A stretch of DNA of 64,000 bases from Janthinobacterium sp. (GTDB lineage: Bacteria; Pseudomonadota; Gammaproteobacteria; Burkholderiales; Chitinibacteraceae): NCBI GenBank assembly GCA_025360045.1, contig JANYCY010000095.1, positions 1 through 64,000 of the forward strand, written 5' to 3'. Position 1 is the first letter of the stretch, and every line of letters starts with the position of its first letter. The position numbers were made by a program, and so were the translations under genes. Positions 62,750 through 64,000 of this stretch are shown one piece after another. The notes below the pieces were generated by a model that was not told where the DNA came from, made no database searches, and was given only the letters and a program-made list of their open reading frames with translations.

Positions 62750-62855
62750 TTTACTTCCCTTTACATTGTTAGCGTGCTGGGGTTGTGCCAACACTAGCCA
62801 TAAAAACGAGATCATCGCACAAAAGCGCAATAAGAACAAGCTGCGCTATATGTAC

Positions 62856-64000
62856 TTATCGACGCATCGAATCAAAGAAATCCATATTATTCTTGGTTCC
62901 TTTGATTTTATCCAATAGGAATTCCATCGCATCCAAATCATCCATTGGATAAAGTAATTTGCGCAGAACCCAAATTTTTTGCAATTGATCTTGCTGAATC
63001 AGCAATTCTTCGCGACGTGTGCCGGAGCGATTTACATTGAGTGCTGGATAAGTGCGCTTTTCTGCCATACGACGATCAAGGTGAATTTCATTATTACCTG
63101 TACCCTTGAATTCTTCGTAAATCACATCATCCATACGGCTACCGGTATCGATCAGCGCCGTGGCAATAATCGTTAAACTACCGCCCTCTTCGATATTACG
63201 TGCTGCACCAAAGAAGCGCTTAGGCCGCTGCAATGCGTTCGCATCCACACCACCGGTCAATACCTTGCCAGAAGCAGGCACCACGGTATTGTAGGCGCGA
63301 GCCAAGCGGGTAATCGAATCTAGCAGAATCACCACGTCTTTTTTGTGCTCAACAAGACGCTTGGCTTTTTCGATGACCATCTCAGCCACTTGTACGTGGC
63401 GAGTTGCTGGCTCATCAAAAGTAGAAGAAACCACTTCACCCTTCACGGAGCGCTGCATTTCGGTTACTTCTTCAGGACGCTCATCAATCAAGAGCACAAT
63501 CAGCATCACTTCTGGGTGATTGGCACTAATGGCATGGGCAATATGCTGCAACATCACGGTTTTACCGGTTTTAGGCGGCGCAACTAACAGTGCGCGCTGG
63601 CCTTTACCAATCGGGGCGATCAAATCAATGATACGGCCAGTGACGTTTTCTTCGGCGCGAATATCACGCTCAAGATGCAAACGCTTATTCGGAAATAATG
63701 GCGTTAAGTTTTCGAATAAAATTTTATGTTTGGCGTTTTCTGGCGATTCGCCATTTACTTTATCGACTTTAACCAGCGCAAAGTAACGTTCACCATCTTT
63801 AGGCGTACGAATTTCGCCGTCGATGGTGTCGCCCGTGTGTAGATTAAAGCGGCGAATTTGGCTAGGGCTGACATAAATATCGTCGGGGCCCGCTAAATAT
63901 GAAGTATCTGGGCTTCGCAAAAAGCCAAAACCATCGGGTAATACTTCCAATGTTCCATCGCCATAAATGCTTTCGCCTTTTTTGGCTTTTGTTTTTAATA
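62856..64000 (-). CDS. rho: Transcription termination factor Rho (5' end outside window)
   Basis: The frame stays open to the window edge (GESIYGDG precedes [17 protein letters not shown]), so at least 381 codons are seen and the N-terminus is missing. The cold-shock-like RNA-binding domain ([12 protein letters not shown]), Walker A APPKTGKT, Walker [17 protein letters not shown], the Q-loop and the R-loop ([31 protein letters not shown]) are present. Rho ends transcription of untranslated RNA. rpmE2 follows. Confidence 0.97.
   Translation of the reverse strand, partial: LKTKAKKGESIYGDGTLEVLPDGFGFLRSPDTSYLAGPDDIYVSPSQIRRFNLHTGDTIDGEIRTPKDGERYFALVKVDKVNGESPENAKHKILFENLTPLFPNKRLHLERDIRAEENVTGRIIDLIAPIGKGQRALLVAPPKTGKTVMLQHIAHAISANHPEVMLIVLLIDERPEEVTEMQRSVKGEVVSSTFDEPATRHVQVAEMVIEKAKRLVEHKKDVVILLDSITRLARAYNTVVPASGKVLTGGVDANALQRPKRFFGAARNIEEGGSLTIIATALIDTGSRMDDVIYEEFKGTGNNEIHLDRRMAEKRTYPALNVNRSGTRREELLIQQDQLQKIWVLRKLLYPMDDLDAMEFLLDKIKGTKNNMDFFDSMRR

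Noticed and set aside
62492-62839. Longer rpmE2 with a signal-like N-terminus
   Set aside because: The extra 30 residues have no ribosome site, and the ATG at 62749 gives the normal L31 start.

Overview
The window reads as a chromosomal segment of a moderate-GC betaproteobacterium. The gene set (argF, argG, typA, rho, tsaB-rimI-UDG, cysI with a DUF934 partner, pepN, rnk, DUF3579, DUF2788 and DUF3149 proteins) and several protein sequences look most like Neisseriales of the Chitinibacteraceae/Iodobacter type. This is a judgement from remembered families; no search was run. No rRNA, tRNA, CRISPR array, complete insertion sequence or prophage was seen.

Layout. 1-1167: the N-terminal part of a large repetitive protein built from an 8-residue unit, leaving the window on the left. 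1532-2191: a HAD phosphatase. 2509-10793: a minus-strand 2-aminoethylphosphonate (AEP) locus with binding protein (phnS2-type), ATPase (phnT2-type), double permease (phnU2-type), phnW, phnX and an FAD-dependent amine oxidase-like gene; together they import AEP and convert it through phosphonoacetaldehyde to acetaldehyde and phosphate. 11102-14255: GNAT, rhodanese and a MocR-type regulator. 14516-23314: a degenerate-GGDEF/EAL protein, an M61 peptidase, a response-regulator diguanylate cyclase, hslR, typA and a PhyH-type dioxygenase. 23508-26847: benE, a 5'-truncated CBS protein, a Fur-box siderophore-interacting protein and a small conserved-looking protein. 26997-30714: tsaB-rimI-UDG, an EAL/HDOD protein and rnk. 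30869-37806: cysI operon, pepN and a radical SAM protein.

38376-41528 is an accessory island of three tightly overlapping genes: a small HEPN-like protein, a ParA-like ATPase with a KGGVGR variant P-loop, and a second P-loop NTPase. It is bounded by AT-rich non-coding DNA on one side and a strong terminator on the other, and is the best candidate here for an undescribed, possibly defensive, system. 41620-47429: site-2 protease, GNAT, a secreted TIM-barrel-like protein, a PEP-mutase/isocitrate-lyase-like enzyme and an Ada/AraC/AlkA fusion. 47560-49495: a redox pair under a MarR regulator with a cysteine-rich tail. 49636-52443: copA-copZ-csoR with a clear CsoR-type operator. 52628-64000: a FabG-like reductase, DUF3579, argF, a LysE exporter, argG, DUF2788, ppnP, yajQ, a PAS-GGDEF cyclase, DUF3149, a GT39-like transferase, rpmE2 and rho (incomplete).

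Two themes run through the window. First, five proteins of cyclic-di-GMP signalling. Second, an unusual density of dispersed palindromic intergenic elements: at least seven full or partial CCACAGAG palindromes, two copies of a longer composite element, two GTAGGGTGGGTTA elements and single copies of others, several lying inside operons.
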